Part shown: positions 34,557 through 44,002 of the stretch, one piece after another | Layout: the number at the start of each line of letters is the position of its first letter | How positions within the stretch are numbered: position 1 is the stretch's first letter | Origin: DYRB01 sp963802205 | GTDB lineage: Bacteria; Pseudomonadota; Gammaproteobacteria; Chromatiales; Chromatiaceae | Direction of reading: 5' to 3' | NCBI GenBank assembly: GCA_963802205.1 | Contig: CAWDHW010000024.1 | Span: forward strand, 1 to 64,000 | DNA: 64,000 nt | The notes under the pieces: generated by a model | What the model was told of the DNA's origin: nothing | Databases searched by the model: none | What the model saw: only the letters and a program-made list of their open reading frames with translations | Program-made: the position numbers and the translations under genes

Positions 34557-37500
34557 ATGCCCGCTGTTTCTGTAATTCTGCCATCTTTTAATCATGCGCC
34601 TTTTTTGAAAGACGCTATAGAAAGCATTCTGAACCAGCATTTTCAAGACCTGGAACTTATAATCTGGGACGATGCCTCTGCGGACGATTCTTGGAAAATT
34701 ATCGAGTCTTACCATGACTTACGTATTCGGGCATTCCAAAATTCGCAGCGACTAGGTCCTGTCTTCGGAGTGAATAAGGCTATCTTTGAAATGGCGCATG
34801 GAAGATACATCGCCATCCACCACTCAGACACTGTGTGGGAATCGAGTACACTGCAAAAACAGGTTGGCTACCTCGAATCGCATCCGGAGATCGGTGCGGT
34901 ATTTACTAATACGCAGGCTGTAGACGAACGCGGAAGCCCTCTGGCACGCCCCGCAACCGTCTACCACAAGGCGTTTACACTGCCCGATCATTCCAGTTAT
35001 GAATGGCTTCGCCATTGCTTCCTGGATTTCCACGCGCTCGGCCACCCGAACGCCCTGATTCGCAGGAGATGCTACGACGATTGCGGTCCTTATCTCGATA
35101 TGCTTGATCGACTCTCCGACCTCGATATGTGGGTGAAGCTCTGTTCGCAGCAGGAAATCTGCGTCCTACCGGATCGCCTGGCAAAGGTCCGCATCCCAGA
35201 TATGGCAATGACCGCGAGCGAGGATCTCCGAAGCACCTCGATCCGATGGGCATATGAATACGGAAAGATACTCCGTCAATATCGGAATATAGTAGACAGC
35301 AAGAACGTTTTCGAGATTTTCCCCGATTATGATTCATATGATCGCGGAAAAGATACAGACCCAGAATATGTCTTGGCCCGGGTGTGCCTGGAGTCGGACG
35401 AATTCCTTCCCAGGCGTCGGCTAGGGATCGAAATTTTGGTCGATATTTACAACGATCCGTTGCGACGACAGTCCGTTGAAAAGCACTATGGTGTTTGTCT
35501 GCATGACGCCATCTCGATAACCGAGCAGCACGGCATTCTCGCACATGAGTGCCTTCCTGCCCCGGAAACCCTTGCCCGCGACCAGACCGGCCAGATCGTG
35601 GAACTCAAACAGTCGGTCGCCGACCGGGATGGCCAGATTGACGCGCTTAGCCATGCTGTCGATGAGCGCGATGAGCGGATATCGGCATTGGAGAACAACG
35701 TCCGCGCCTTGATCGGATCGACAAGCTGGAAATTGACCGCTCCGATAAGAGCCATTAAGCAGAATGTGAGACGTCTGAAATATCTGCTGAGTGTATTTCC
35801 GGAAGCGATTCGGCAGGGGGGCGGCTACCGGGCGTCCTTTGGCAAGACTATGTCCGTTCTTCAGCGAGAGGGGGTCGCTGGAATCAAGTGGAGACTTCGA
35901 CGACCAACCATGCAGGCAGGGCGCCCAGGTTGTATTGACGACTTTGGCTCGAAGGAATTGAAAGGAGATTATAAGGAATGGATAGAACGCTATGATACGC
36001 TTGACCAGGCAGCGTGTGAGCGAATTCGTTCCAGGATCCAGCGGATGCCGCGACGTCCGCGGATTTCGGTTATCATGCCGGTATATGATCCGCCCCTGCA
36101 TTTTCTTGAACGAGCAATATGCTCGGTGCAGAATCAGTTATATCCGGACTGGCAGTTATGCATTGCTGACGATTGCTCAACCAATCCGAAAATAAAGGAG
36201 TTATTACAAAAGTATGCGTCCGCAGATGATCGCATTAGTGTCGTATTTCGTGATAAGAACGGCCATATTTCAGAGGCGTCGAATAGCGCCATAAAGGTGG
36301 CTTCCGGTGAATTCATTGCGATGCTCGATCACGATGACGAAATCTCTCCGCATGCCCTGTATTTAATTGCGGAGGAATTAAATAGCCATCCTGACGCGGA
36401 TTTCATTTACACCGACCAGGACAAGATCGACGAAAAAGGCGTGAGATACGACCCGTACTTTAAACCTGATTTCAATCTCGATCTTCTTCGCTCCCAAAAC
36501 TATGTGGACCACCTTGCGGTTTTTAGAACTTCGATTGTGGAAGCGCTTGGCGGTTGGCGGTCCGATTTCGATGGGAGCCAAGACTACGATCTTGTGTTGC
36601 GCGTTATTGAGCGAACAGAACCCTCACGTATTCGCCACCTGCCTTATGTTTTGTACCATTGGCGTGCTGTAGCCGGTTCCCTCGCGGCCGACGCTTCGGC
36701 GAAGAATTACGCAGCAAGCCGCTCCCGAAAGGCGCTTAAGGATCACCTCAAGCGGGTTGGCATCCAAGCTGAAGTAACATCCGACTACCCAAATCTCTCA
36801 ATTCATCGGGTGACGTACCCGGTCCAAAATGAGCCCCTTGTCACGGTGATAATTCCGACCCGAGACGGGAAGGATATCTTGAGCCAGTGCCTCGACGGGC
36901 TATTGCACAGGACCGATTATCGCAACTTTGAAATAATCATAGTTAACAACCAAAGCCAAAAGAAAGAAACCATTGAATACTTACATGATTTATCGAAAGA
37001 TTCCCGAATCAGCGTACTAAGCTACGATGGGCCATTCAATTACTCCAAGATAAATAATATGGCCGTCCGGCGGGCCAGAGGGGAGGTACTTGCCTTCTTG
37101 AATAATGACATTGACGTGATCTCCAGCGATTGGCTGCGGGAGATGGTCAGTCATGCAATGCGTCACGACATTGGCGCTGTGGGCGCAAGGTTATATTATC
37201 CTGACGATACGGTCCAACATGCGGGCGTTTTGCTTGGGTATAAGGGTAGGGCTGGGCACATGTACCGCTACGCACCGCGCCACTGGCTTGGGTATTGGGC
37301 GCGCGGGGTACTGACGCAAAACCTTACGGCAGTAACGGCGGCCTGCATGGTTGTGAGAAAAGAGGTGTTCGACAGCGTAGGGGGCTTCGACGAAGAACAC
37401 CTCTCGGTTACCTTTAATGATGTCGATTTGTGCCTTAGGATTCACGAGCTTGGGTATCGCAATATTTATACACCTCGCGCTGAGTTATATCATCATGAGT

Positions 37501-38486
37501 CGAAAACGCGCGGCATGCTGGCTTTTCAGGCGGAAGAAGATTTCTTTGCGAGGAAATGGGCAACAATTCTTCGTGCTGACCCTGCCTATAACCCCAATTT
37601 GTCACTGGAGTACGAGGATTTCTCTTTAGCGTTTCCTCCGCGCGTAATACATCCGTGGCTAGCGCGGGGGCTTGGACTGCGGCTGGGCGACTCGCCTCTC
37701 GTTTCAATCATAACGCGTACTCACGGGTCACGGCAGGAGTTTTTAAGGAATGCGCTCTTATCGATTTTTAATCAGACTTACAGACCTATCGAAGTTGTCG
37801 TCGTTGAGGATGGCACGGAGCACGCCCGGGACTTGATCGCTGGCATGACTATCCCTGAGGGGGTCTCCGTTGTTTACGAGTCACTGCCAAAGAGGGGTAG
37901 GTGCTTCGTTGGAAATCGCGGCCTTCAATTGTCCAATGGGGCCTTTTTCGGATTCTTGGACGATGATGATCGACTCATGCCGGAGCATGTGGAAAGCCTC
38001 GTTCGCTGCCTGTGTTTTAGCCCATCTTCGGCCGGGGCATATTCGTCCTCGGTTGAGGTACCAACGGGTGTAATCAGCCTTTCCCCGCTAAGATTAAAGG
38101 AGGGTGGCAGGAGAGTGGTTGGGCGCGCGGATTTTTCGCTGAATCATTTGTGGAACTATAATTACATTGCGATCCAGTCTTTTTTGCTGAGAAGGGAATT
38201 GTTTGAGAGGCATGGTGGATTCAGCGAGGAGCTTGATTGCCTTGAAGACTGGGATCTTTGGCTAAGGTACAGCGCCGAAGCGGACTTTATTTTCCTGGAT
38301 AAGGTTACCTCGGAATTCAGGGTACCTGCCGATCAGGCCAAGCTGGACGAACGTGCGATAGAGCACAGGAAATACCTGCCCGTTTTGAGAGAGCGGCAGC
38401 GCAGACTGGTGGAACAATATTTGGATACGCCTTATTACCACAGACTAAGGAGTGCCTGGGCGTTGGTTCCGAAGGACTCGCCTTAG
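34557..38486 (+). CDS. Giant multidomain glycosyltransferase (four GT2 domains)
   Basis: About 1309 residues from ATG 34557 (MPAVSVILPSFNHAPF). Four GT-A/GT2 modules are visible. The first is at about 1-230. The second starts near 500 (ISVIMPVYDPPLHFLE, with MLDHDDE), the third near 759 (VTVIIPTRDGKD, with FLNNDID), and the fourth near 1045 (VSIITRTHGSRQ, with FLDDDDR). A coiled coil at about 338-395 (QIDALSHAVDERDERISAL) separates the first from the rest and ends in the GSTSWKLTAPIR segment common in O-antigen-type enzymes. It probably builds a surface polysaccharide processively. The gene has visibly lower GC and different codon use from its neighbours, a sign of transfer. No polymerase, flippase or sugar-nucleotide genes accompany it. 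Confidence 0.88.
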   Translation: MPAVSVILPSFNHAPFLKDAIESILNQHFQDLELIIWDDASADDSWKIIESYHDLRIRAFQNSQRLGPVFGVNKAIFEMAHGRYIAIHHSDTVWESSTLQKQVGYLESHPEIGAVFTNTQAVDERGSPLARPATVYHKAFTLPDHSSYEWLRHCFLDFHALGHPNALIRRRCYDDCGPYLDMLDRLSDLDMWVKLCSQQEICVLPDRLAKVRIPDMAMTASEDLRSTSIRWAYEYGKILRQYRNIVDSKNVFEIFPDYDSYDRGKDTDPEYVLARVCLESDEFLPRRRLGIEILVDIYNDPLRRQSVEKHYGVCLHDAISITEQHGILAHECLPAPETLARDQTGQIVELKQSVADRDGQIDALSHAVDERDERISALENNVRALIGSTSWKLTAPIRAIKQNVRRLKYLLSVFPEAIRQGGGYRASFGKTMSVLQREGVAGIKWRLRRPTMQAGRPGCIDDFGSKELKGDYKEWIERYDTLDQAACERIRSRIQRMPRRPRISVIMPVYDPPLHFLERAICSVQNQLYPDWQLCIADDCSTNPKIKELLQKYASADDRISVVFRDKNGHISEASNSAIKVASGEFIAMLDHDDEISPHALYLIAEELNSHPDADFIYTDQDKIDEKGVRYDPYFKPDFNLDLLRSQNYVDHLAVFRTSIVEALGGWRSDFDGSQDYDLVLRVIERTEPSRIRHLPYVLYHWRAVAGSLAADASAKNYAASRSRKALKDHLKRVGIQAEVTSDYPNLSIHRVTYPVQNEPLVTVIIPTRDGKDILSQCLDGLLHRTDYRNFEIIIVNNQSQKKETIEYLHDLSKDSRISVLSYDGPFNYSKINNMAVRRARGEVLAFLNNDIDVISSDWLREMVSHAMRHDIGAVGARLYYPDDTVQHAGVLLGYKGRAGHMYRYAPRHWLGYWARGVLTQNLTAVTAACMVVRKEVFDSVGGFDEEHLSVTFNDVDLCLRIHELGYRNIYTPRAELYHHESKTRGMLAFQAEEDFFARKWATILRADPAYNPNLSLEYEDFSLAFPPRVIHPWLARGLGLRLGDSPLVSIITRTHGSRQEFLRNALLSIFNQTYRPIEVVVVEDGTEHARDLIAGMTIPEGVSVVYESLPKRGRCFVGNRGLQLSNGAFFGFLDDDDRLMPEHVESLVRCLCFSPSSAGAYSSSVEVPTGVISLSPLRLKEGGRRVVGRADFSLNHLWNYNYIAIQSFLLRRELFERHGGFSEELDCLEDWDLWLRYSAEADFIFLDKVTSEFRVPADQAKLDERAIEHRKYLPVLRERQRRLVEQYLDTPYYHRLRSAWALVPKDSP

Positions 38487-38794
38487 CTTGACTCCATATC
38501 GACCTCTTGTTCTGCTTCTCGGCTTTTGGCAATGGGCCCTCTATTCTGGGCCGCCGGTTCTTGACCGGTTTTCGGCGACGCGGCACAGAGCATCGAACAA
38601 CTTGCCGGCAAGTTCGTGCTGCTTCTATTTTTGGCTCAAATCCCGTTCAACCCGTAGGCGTCATTCGGTTCGGGGCGCAAGAGCAGGGCGCGTGTCCCGT
38701 CGGGCCAGATGGGACCCGATTTTTCCGTCACCGTGGATGGGGACGAAGCGTAAGCAGGCCCATGCGGCGAGGCGGGTCGGCGGGGAGAATTGCT
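38487..38794. other. Intergenic gap between the two glycosyltransferase genes
   Basis: About 310 bases. GC content rises back to the genome norm here. A weak hairpin, CCGGT-TCTTG-ACCGG followed by TTTT (38554-38572), could terminate transcription of the large glycosyltransferase. The open frame continuing upstream from the next gene shows no conserved protein sequence. Confidence 0.45.
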
Positions 38795-39643
38795 ATGCGT
38801 GACGGCAACCGGTCGGCCACTCAAAAGATGACGGGGATGGCGAGCAACAATTTATCCGTCCAGCTCACCGTTTCGGTAGTTGTCTACGGGGCCAATCTTC
38901 GCTACATCGGGCCAATGCTCTCTTCGTTGGATGGCGATTCAGCACGGCTTGTAGTCATCGACAACGGGCCTGCCAACGAGGATCGACGAGCACAACTGGC
39001 GACGTTGATCAAGGGCTGGGGGGGAGAGTCAAACCTGCTTTCCGGCCACGGCAATGTGGGCTACGGGCGTGGACACAACCTCGCGATCAGTCGGTCCAGC
39101 GGTCCCTATCACCTGGTTCTCAACCCCGACGTGGAGCTGGCGCCGGATGCCATCGCCGAGGCGCTGGCATTCATGAGCGCTCATCCCGACTGTGGACTGC
39201 TCGCGCCGGCGGTGCGGAATGAGCGCGGCGATCTGCACTACCTCTGCAAGCGCTACCCGAGCGTACTCGACCTGCTGTTGCGCGGCTTTGCGCCGCGTTG
39301 GGTACGCAAGCCCTTCCGTGCGCGGCTCGACCGGTACGAAATGCGGGATCTCATCAACGATCACGACCCCGTGTGGGATCCTCCCATTATCAGCGGCTGC
39401 TTCATGTTGTTCAGGACTGATGTGCTCAAGGCCGTCGGCGGTTTCGACCCCCGATATTTCCTTTATTTTGAGGACTTCGACCTGAGCATACGCGCGGCGC
39501 GGGTTGCGCGCATCGCCTACGTACCTGCGGTGCGCATTGTCCACCACGGCGGCGGCGCGTCGCGCAAAGGTCCCGCCCACGTGCGGATGTTCATTGCTTC
39601 GGCCGCCAAGTTCTTTCGGCAGCATGGCTGGCGGTGGGCCTGA
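38795..39643 (+). CDS. GT2 family glycosyltransferase (rhamnosyltransferase-like)
   Basis: About 282 residues. ATG 38795 is chosen for the GGGGAGA site 10 bases upstream; later Mets at 38828 and 38837 are possible. The domain begins VSVVVYGANLRYIGP and has the nucleotide-sugar motif LVLNPDVELAPDAI and the acceptor-side FLYFEDFDLSIRA, as in WbbL/rhamnosyl-type GT2 enzymes. The GC content is like the genome. It lies between the large glycosyltransferase and the pigment operon, so it may belong to surface polysaccharide or decorate the pigment. Cytoplasmic, with no membrane helices. Confidence 0.85.
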   Translation: MRDGNRSATQKMTGMASNNLSVQLTVSVVVYGANLRYIGPMLSSLDGDSARLVVIDNGPANEDRRAQLATLIKGWGGESNLLSGHGNVGYGRGHNLAISRSSGPYHLVLNPDVELAPDAIAEALAFMSAHPDCGLLAPAVRNERGDLHYLCKRYPSVLDLLLRGFAPRWVRKPFRARLDRYEMRDLINDHDPVWDPPIISGCFMLFRTDVLKAVGGFDPRYFLYFEDFDLSIRAARVARIAYVPAVRIVHHGGGASRKGPAHVRMFIASAAKFFRQHGWRWA

Positions 39644-39651
39644 GAGGCGCG

Positions 39652-39717
39652 CGGTCATTCTTGGATCTGAACAATGGAGTGAGCTGCCGGGAGATTGCAC
39701 GCCGGCTTGGCGGGTAG
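39652..39717 (+). pseudogene. Possible transposase helix-turn-helix remnant
   Basis: Between the glycosyltransferase stop and the halogenase there are 295 bases without a gene. One short frame reads RSFLDLNNGVSCREIARRLGG and then stops. The part GVSCREIARRLG looks like the N-terminal helix-turn-helix of insertion-sequence transposases. No inverted repeats or further transposase sequence are visible, so this is only a hint of an old insertion. Confidence 0.25.
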
Positions 39718-39938
39718 TCGAGCGCTCAGAACAGGATCTTGGCATCGATTTCCAGGATGCCAACAACGCTACCGGAAAGCCACTGATCGGCGCTGCTATG
39801 ACGCTCGTAGCGCAATTTGAAAGCGGTAACCGCCGCAGGTACACGGCTCACCAGTCAGCAAAAATGATCGAATTTCTCAGTCCATGCGAGTGGACGCCCT
39901 CGCAGTTGGGCGCCGAACCGGCGAGACGGGACAGTGAC

Positions 39939-41282
39939 ATGCCAAACGATTTGATGAGAACCATCCACGCCGAGCAACGATGTGACGCCCTGTTGATCGG
40001 TGGCGGCCCCGCAGGTTCCACGGCTGCCGCACTCTTGGCTGAGAAAGGCCACCGGGTCACCCTACTGGAAAAGTCACGCCACCCCCGCTTCCACATCGGC
40101 GAGTCCCTGCTGCCTGCCAACCTACCACTGTTCGAGAAGCTGGGCGTAGGTGCCGAGGTGGAGGGTATCGGCATGCCGAAATGGGGAGCGGAATTCGTCT
40201 CCCCCTGGCACGAACACAGCCAGACCTTCGAATTCGCAGATGCCTGGGACAAGTCCATTCCGCATGCCTACCAGGTACGGCGGTCCCAGTTCGACGAGAT
40301 CCTGATTCGCAATGCCGCTCGTAAAGGCGCCAATGTCATTGAAGGCTGCCGCGTGCGCGACGTGGAATTTCTTCCGAACGATGAGGGCGCTATCGTCCGT
40401 GCGGAACATGACGATGGCCACAAGGAGACTTGGCGGTGCCGCTTTCTCATCGACGCCTCCGGTCGGGACACCTTCCTCGGCAACCGATTCAAATCCAAGC
40501 ATCGCAACCCCAAGCACAACAGTTCGTCGCTTTACGGCCACTTCAACGGCGCCAAGCGACACGAGGGCAAGCAGGAGGGTCACATCACCATCTTCTGGTT
40601 CGAGCATGGGTGGTTCTGGTTCATTCCGCTCGCTGACGGCATCACCAGCGTCGGTGCGGTCACTTGGCCCTACTACATGAAAACCCGCAAGAAGCCAGTG
40701 AAGGCCTTCTTCATGGATCTCATCGCCATGTGCCCTAAACTTTCGGAGCGGCTCAAGGGCGCAGAACTCGTATCGGATGTGGAAGCCACTGGCAATTTTT
40801 CCTATACTTGCGACCGCACGCACGGTACCAACTGGCTGCTGCTGGGCGATGCCTACGCATTCATCGACCCGGTGTTCTCGTCCGGCGTCATGCTGGCCAT
40901 GAACAGCGCCTTCGCGGGCGCCGATGCCGTGGATACCTGCCTCCGCCAACCGGACAATGCGGCGCGGGCCCTGCGGGAATTCGACAGGGTTATGCAGCAC
41001 GGACCGAAGGAATTTTCCTGGTTCATTTACCGCGTCACCAATCCCGCCATGCGCGACTTGTTCATGTCGCCCCGCAACGTCTTCCGGGTCAAGGAGGCCT
41101 TGCTGTCGGTATTGGCTGGCGACATCTTCGGCAAGACACCCATATGGACTTCGCTGCTTGCATTTAAGGCGATCTACTACCTTTCGTCTGCGACCAGGCT
41201 CAAGCGCACGATCATGGCGTGGAAACGACGCAAGCTGAATATTCGCTACGTGGAAGACTCGGAAGAGAACGGCTGCCAATGA
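39939..41282 (+). CDS. Flavin-dependent halogenase-like monooxygenase
   Basis: 447 residues from ATG 39939 (MPNDLMRTIHAEQRCDALLIGGGP). The FAD-binding GGGPAGS lies at 21-27 and GESLLP at 54-59. A Lys at 81 in MPKWGAEF is at the position of the catalytic Lys of halogenases. The diagnostic WxWxIP motif is present as WFWFIP at about 225-230. The family uses FADH2, O2 and halide to chlorinate or brominate aromatics, often on carrier-bound phenols. It overlaps the chorismatase gene (ATGA), which suggests that the aryl head group of the polyene is halogenated, as in brominated xanthomonadins. A free-standing flavin reductase is not encoded nearby. Confidence 0.85.
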   Translation: MPNDLMRTIHAEQRCDALLIGGGPAGSTAAALLAEKGHRVTLLEKSRHPRFHIGESLLPANLPLFEKLGVGAEVEGIGMPKWGAEFVSPWHEHSQTFEFADAWDKSIPHAYQVRRSQFDEILIRNAARKGANVIEGCRVRDVEFLPNDEGAIVRAEHDDGHKETWRCRFLIDASGRDTFLGNRFKSKHRNPKHNSSSLYGHFNGAKRHEGKQEGHITIFWFEHGWFWFIPLADGITSVGAVTWPYYMKTRKKPVKAFFMDLIAMCPKLSERLKGAELVSDVEATGNFSYTCDRTHGTNWLLLGDAYAFIDPVFSSGVMLAMNSAFAGADAVDTCLRQPDNAARALREFDRVMQHGPKEFSWFIYRVTNPAMRDLFMSPRNVFRVKEALLSVLAGDIFGKTPIWTSLLAFKAIYYLSSATRLKRTIMAWKRRKLNIRYVEDSEENGCQ

Positions 41283-42339
41283 AGCCTCCGGACCCAATCC
41301 TGCGGCTGGAATATCTGCCCACATCTCGGGTTTGCCAACAGACACAGGACGGGCGTGCAGGCCCGCTCGGCGGTACCTGCTTTTCCCACCCCGCCAAGCC
41401 TCACGATGCTGCAGGGCTGCCGCTCCTGGCCGTGGACATGACCTTGCCGTCAGGGGGGGGGCAATCTGCGAAATCTGGCATAGCCAGGAACCCCTGACCT
41501 CCGGCCGGCATGGCAATATCCGCTATCGTCAGGGCGAAATCTTGCTATTCGGCTGCCTGACTCTGGATGAAGGCACCGCGGGTGCGCCACTGGATGCTCG
41601 TCCTCCACTGCAGGTCGCGACGGAGGCCGCCTACCAGTCCGTCTTTGAACTGCTCGAATCCCGCGGCTATAACGCGGTCCTGCGCTTCTGGAACTATTTC
41701 CCGGGGATCAACCGGGTAAGCCACCACATGGAGCGTTACCGCCAGTTCAACATCGGCCGCCAGGATGCTTTCCTTTCCCATGGCCGGTCAGTCATCGGCA
41801 ACGTACCGGCGGCCTGCGCCCTAGGCTCCGCCACGGGCGGTCTCCACATCGCCTTCCTGGCTGCCCGGGCGGAGATGATGGGCATCGAGAACCCGCGACA
41901 GGTCAGCGCCTACCATTATCCCAACCAGTACGGTCCGCGTAGCCCGACCTTCTCCCGCGCCTGCCTCGTCAACCTGTTGGGATGCGACATGCTGTTCATC
42001 TCCGGCACGGCCAGCATCGTCGGTCATCAGACGCTGCACGACGGCGATGTGGCGGCGCAGACGCGGGAATGTCTCGAAAACATTGGGGCCGTCGTCGCGG
42101 AGGCCAACCGCCAGGCCCCGGGCGCCGATTTCCGCCTCGACAGCCTTGCCTACAAGATCTATGTCCGACACTCAGAAGACCTGCTCAGGGTACGCCACGA
42201 AATAGCGAAATACATCCAGGCCCCGGTGGCAGCCGTTTTCCTGCAAGCCGACATCTGCCGCGCCGACCTTCTGGTCGAAATCGAGGCATCCGGCGGCCAT
42301 GCCATCTCCTACGCATCAAAATTCGGGGCGCCGTCATGA
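41279..42339 (+). pseudogene. Chorismatase (XanB2-type), reading frame broken at a G9 tract
   Basis: Starts at ATG 41279 in the halogenase stop and ends at 42339 in the MipA/OmpV start. The N-terminal part (ILRLEYLPTSRVCQQT to LAVDMTLPSGGG) stays in frame until a run of nine G at 41453-41461. The rest (CEIWHSQEPLTSG, RFWNYFPGIN, ASIVGHQTLHDGD) is in another frame. Ten or seven G would restore about 352-353 residues, the normal size. Chorismatases of the FkbO/Hyg5/XanB2 family split chorismate to 3- or 4-hydroxybenzoate plus pyruvate. XanB2 supplies the aryl starter of xanthomonadin. The break may be a true slip (phase variation), a dead gene or a sequencing error. Confidence 0.85.
41453..41461 (+). 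repeat. G9 homopolymer inside the chorismatase gene
   Basis: Nine consecutive G after CCGTCA, exactly where the chorismatase frame is lost. Tracts of eight or more G in coding sequence are prone to slipped-strand mispairing and are classical phase-variation switches; they are also common sequencing-error sites. Confidence 0.7.
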
Positions 42340-43175
42340 CACACCACCGCGGCCTGACCGCCTTCACCGCCCTGCTGTTCGCCGGTCTTCCCGCCCTTGC
42401 CATCGCCAGTGAAAAGCCCCTGTGGGAGGTCGGCGCCGGCGTAACTGCCGTCTATTTTCCGGACTATCCCGGTTCGGATGAATCCAGTTCCTACCTCCTA
42501 CCCTTCCCCTACTTCGTCTACCGCGGCGACTTCTTCAAGGCAGACCGGGACGGCATTCGCGGTATCCTCTTCGACAGCGACCGAATCGAGTTCAACATCA
42601 GCCTCGGCGCCTCGTTGCCGGTGAATAGCAACGAAAATCGGGCACGGCAGGGTATGCCCGACCTGCAACCGACGGTGGAGATCGGCCCGTCGCTCGACAT
42701 CAACTTATGGCGCACCACAGACCGGCGCTACAAGCTTGACCTGCGTTTGCCTATCCGGACGGCAGTGACCGTGAGCGGCGGAGTAGACGATGTCGGCTGG
42801 GTATTCTCGCCGCGCCTCAACCTGGACATCGTGGATGTTGCGGGGCTTTCCGGCTGGAGACTGGGGCTGCTCGCAGGGCCCCTGTATGGCTCCGAACGCA
42901 ACCATGACTATTTCTATTCGGTGGCTCCGCAATATGCCACCGCCGACCGCCCGGCCTACGATGCCGAGGGTGGCTACGCCGGTAGCCAATTTCTGATGGC
43001 GGTGTCGAAGCGCTATCCGAAGTTTTGGCTTGGTGCCTTTGCTCGCTGGGACAGCCTCAAGGGCGCCGTCTTCGCCGATAGTCCTTTGGTTGAGCGTGAG
43101 AACGCATTTTCGGCCGGCATTGGCGTTGCCTGGATGTTCGGGGAATCGTCCACTCGCGTCGAGGCGTTCGAGTGA
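42336..43175 (+). CDS. MipA/OmpV family outer-membrane protein
   Basis: 279 residues. It has a signal peptide (LTAFTALLFAGLPALAIAS), then alternating beta-strands ending in a C-terminal aromatic strand (FSAGIGVAWMFG). The segments VTAVYFPDYPGSDESSSYLLPFPYF and KRYPKFWLGAFARWDSL are typical of MipA/OmpV barrels. It is coupled to the genes on both sides (ATGA upstream, GTGA downstream). A role in holding or exporting the pigment at the outer membrane is inferred from the operon only; members elsewhere act as scaffolds for peptidoglycan enzymes or as adhesins. Confidence 0.85.
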   Translation: MTHHRGLTAFTALLFAGLPALAIASEKPLWEVGAGVTAVYFPDYPGSDESSSYLLPFPYFVYRGDFFKADRDGIRGILFDSDRIEFNISLGASLPVNSNENRARQGMPDLQPTVEIGPSLDINLWRTTDRRYKLDLRLPIRTAVTVSGGVDDVGWVFSPRLNLDIVDVAGLSGWRLGLLAGPLYGSERNHDYFYSVAPQYATADRPAYDAEGGYAGSQFLMAVSKRYPKFWLGAFARWDSLKGAVFADSPLVERENAFSAGIGVAWMFGESSTRVEAFE

Positions 43176-44002
43176 GCGCTGACCGGGTTTCGTTACCTGG
43201 TTTTCTCAGGCGCTGGGTGCATCGGATCTACGAATACGGTGCCCTGTGGTTCGGCCTGGGACTGCTCGGCACAATTTCCCTGACCTGGTCGTTGCTCGCG
43301 GTGCCCCTCTACTATGTCGTGCCAAGGCGTTGGTCCAAGCCCCTTGGGCGTTTGGCCATCACTACGGCTTTTCGCATCTACCTTGGGGCACTCGCGCTGG
43401 TCGGTGCTTGCCGTTTCGATATCCGCGCCCTCGATGCCTTGCGCACCCAAAGGTCGCTGGTAATCGCCCCCAACCATCCCTGCCTGCTCGATGCCCTGAT
43501 GGTCATCTCACGACTGCCCGACGTCGCCTGCATCATGAAGGCCGACATCGTCGATAACGTCTTCCTGGGCGCCGGCGCACGGCTGGCGGGCTACATCCGC
43601 AACGACGCCCAACTGAGCATGATCAAGCAGGCCGTGGCCGAACTGAAAAGCGGAAGTCACCTGTTGCTCTTTCCTGAAGGCACCCGGACCACCCGCTGGC
43701 CGATCGACACCTGCAAGGGCGCGACCGCTCTCATCGCCAGTCGGGCAAAGGCGCCGATCCAGACCGTGTTCATCGAGACCGACTCGGCCTACCTCAGCAA
43801 GGGCTGGCCCCTGTTGCGTTGCCCGTCGATGCCTATCACCTATCGCATCCGGCTCGGTCGCCGCTTCGATCCGCCAGAACAGGCCGGGGACTTGACAGAG
43901 GAACTGGAGCGCTACTTCATTGACGAGTTGCGCAACGCCCCGCGTTGCCTGCCACCTCGCGCACCGCAGGCGGAAGACCCCGGTGCGCCGCAGCACCCCT
44001 GA
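43172..44002 (+). CDS. PlsC-type 1-acyl-glycerol-phosphate-like acyltransferase
   Basis: 276 residues from GTG 43172. One or two N-terminal membrane helices (LWFGLGLLGTISLTWSLLAV) precede the acyltransferase motifs NHPCLLD (HX4D) and FPEGTRTT. It probably transfers an acyl or aryl-polyene chain to a glycerol or lipid hydroxyl at the inner membrane. Acyltransferases of this type are standard in aryl-polyene and xanthomonadin loci. Its stop overlaps the next glycosyltransferase start (TGATG). Confidence 0.9.
   Translation: MSADRVSLPGFLRRWVHRIYEYGALWFGLGLLGTISLTWSLLAVPLYYVVPRRWSKPLGRLAITTAFRIYLGALALVGACRFDIRALDALRTQRSLVIAPNHPCLLDALMVISRLPDVACIMKADIVDNVFLGAGARLAGYIRNDAQLSMIKQAVAELKSGSHLLLFPEGTRTTRWPIDTCKGATALIASRAKAPIQTVFIETDSAYLSKGWPLLRCPSMPITYRIRLGRRFDPPEQAGDLTEELERYFIDELRNAPRCLPPRAPQAEDPGAPQHP

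Noticed and set aside
38554..38572. Short hairpin with TTTT as a rho-independent terminator
   Set aside because: The stem is only five base pairs, too weak to list as a separate terminator; mentioned in the gap entry.
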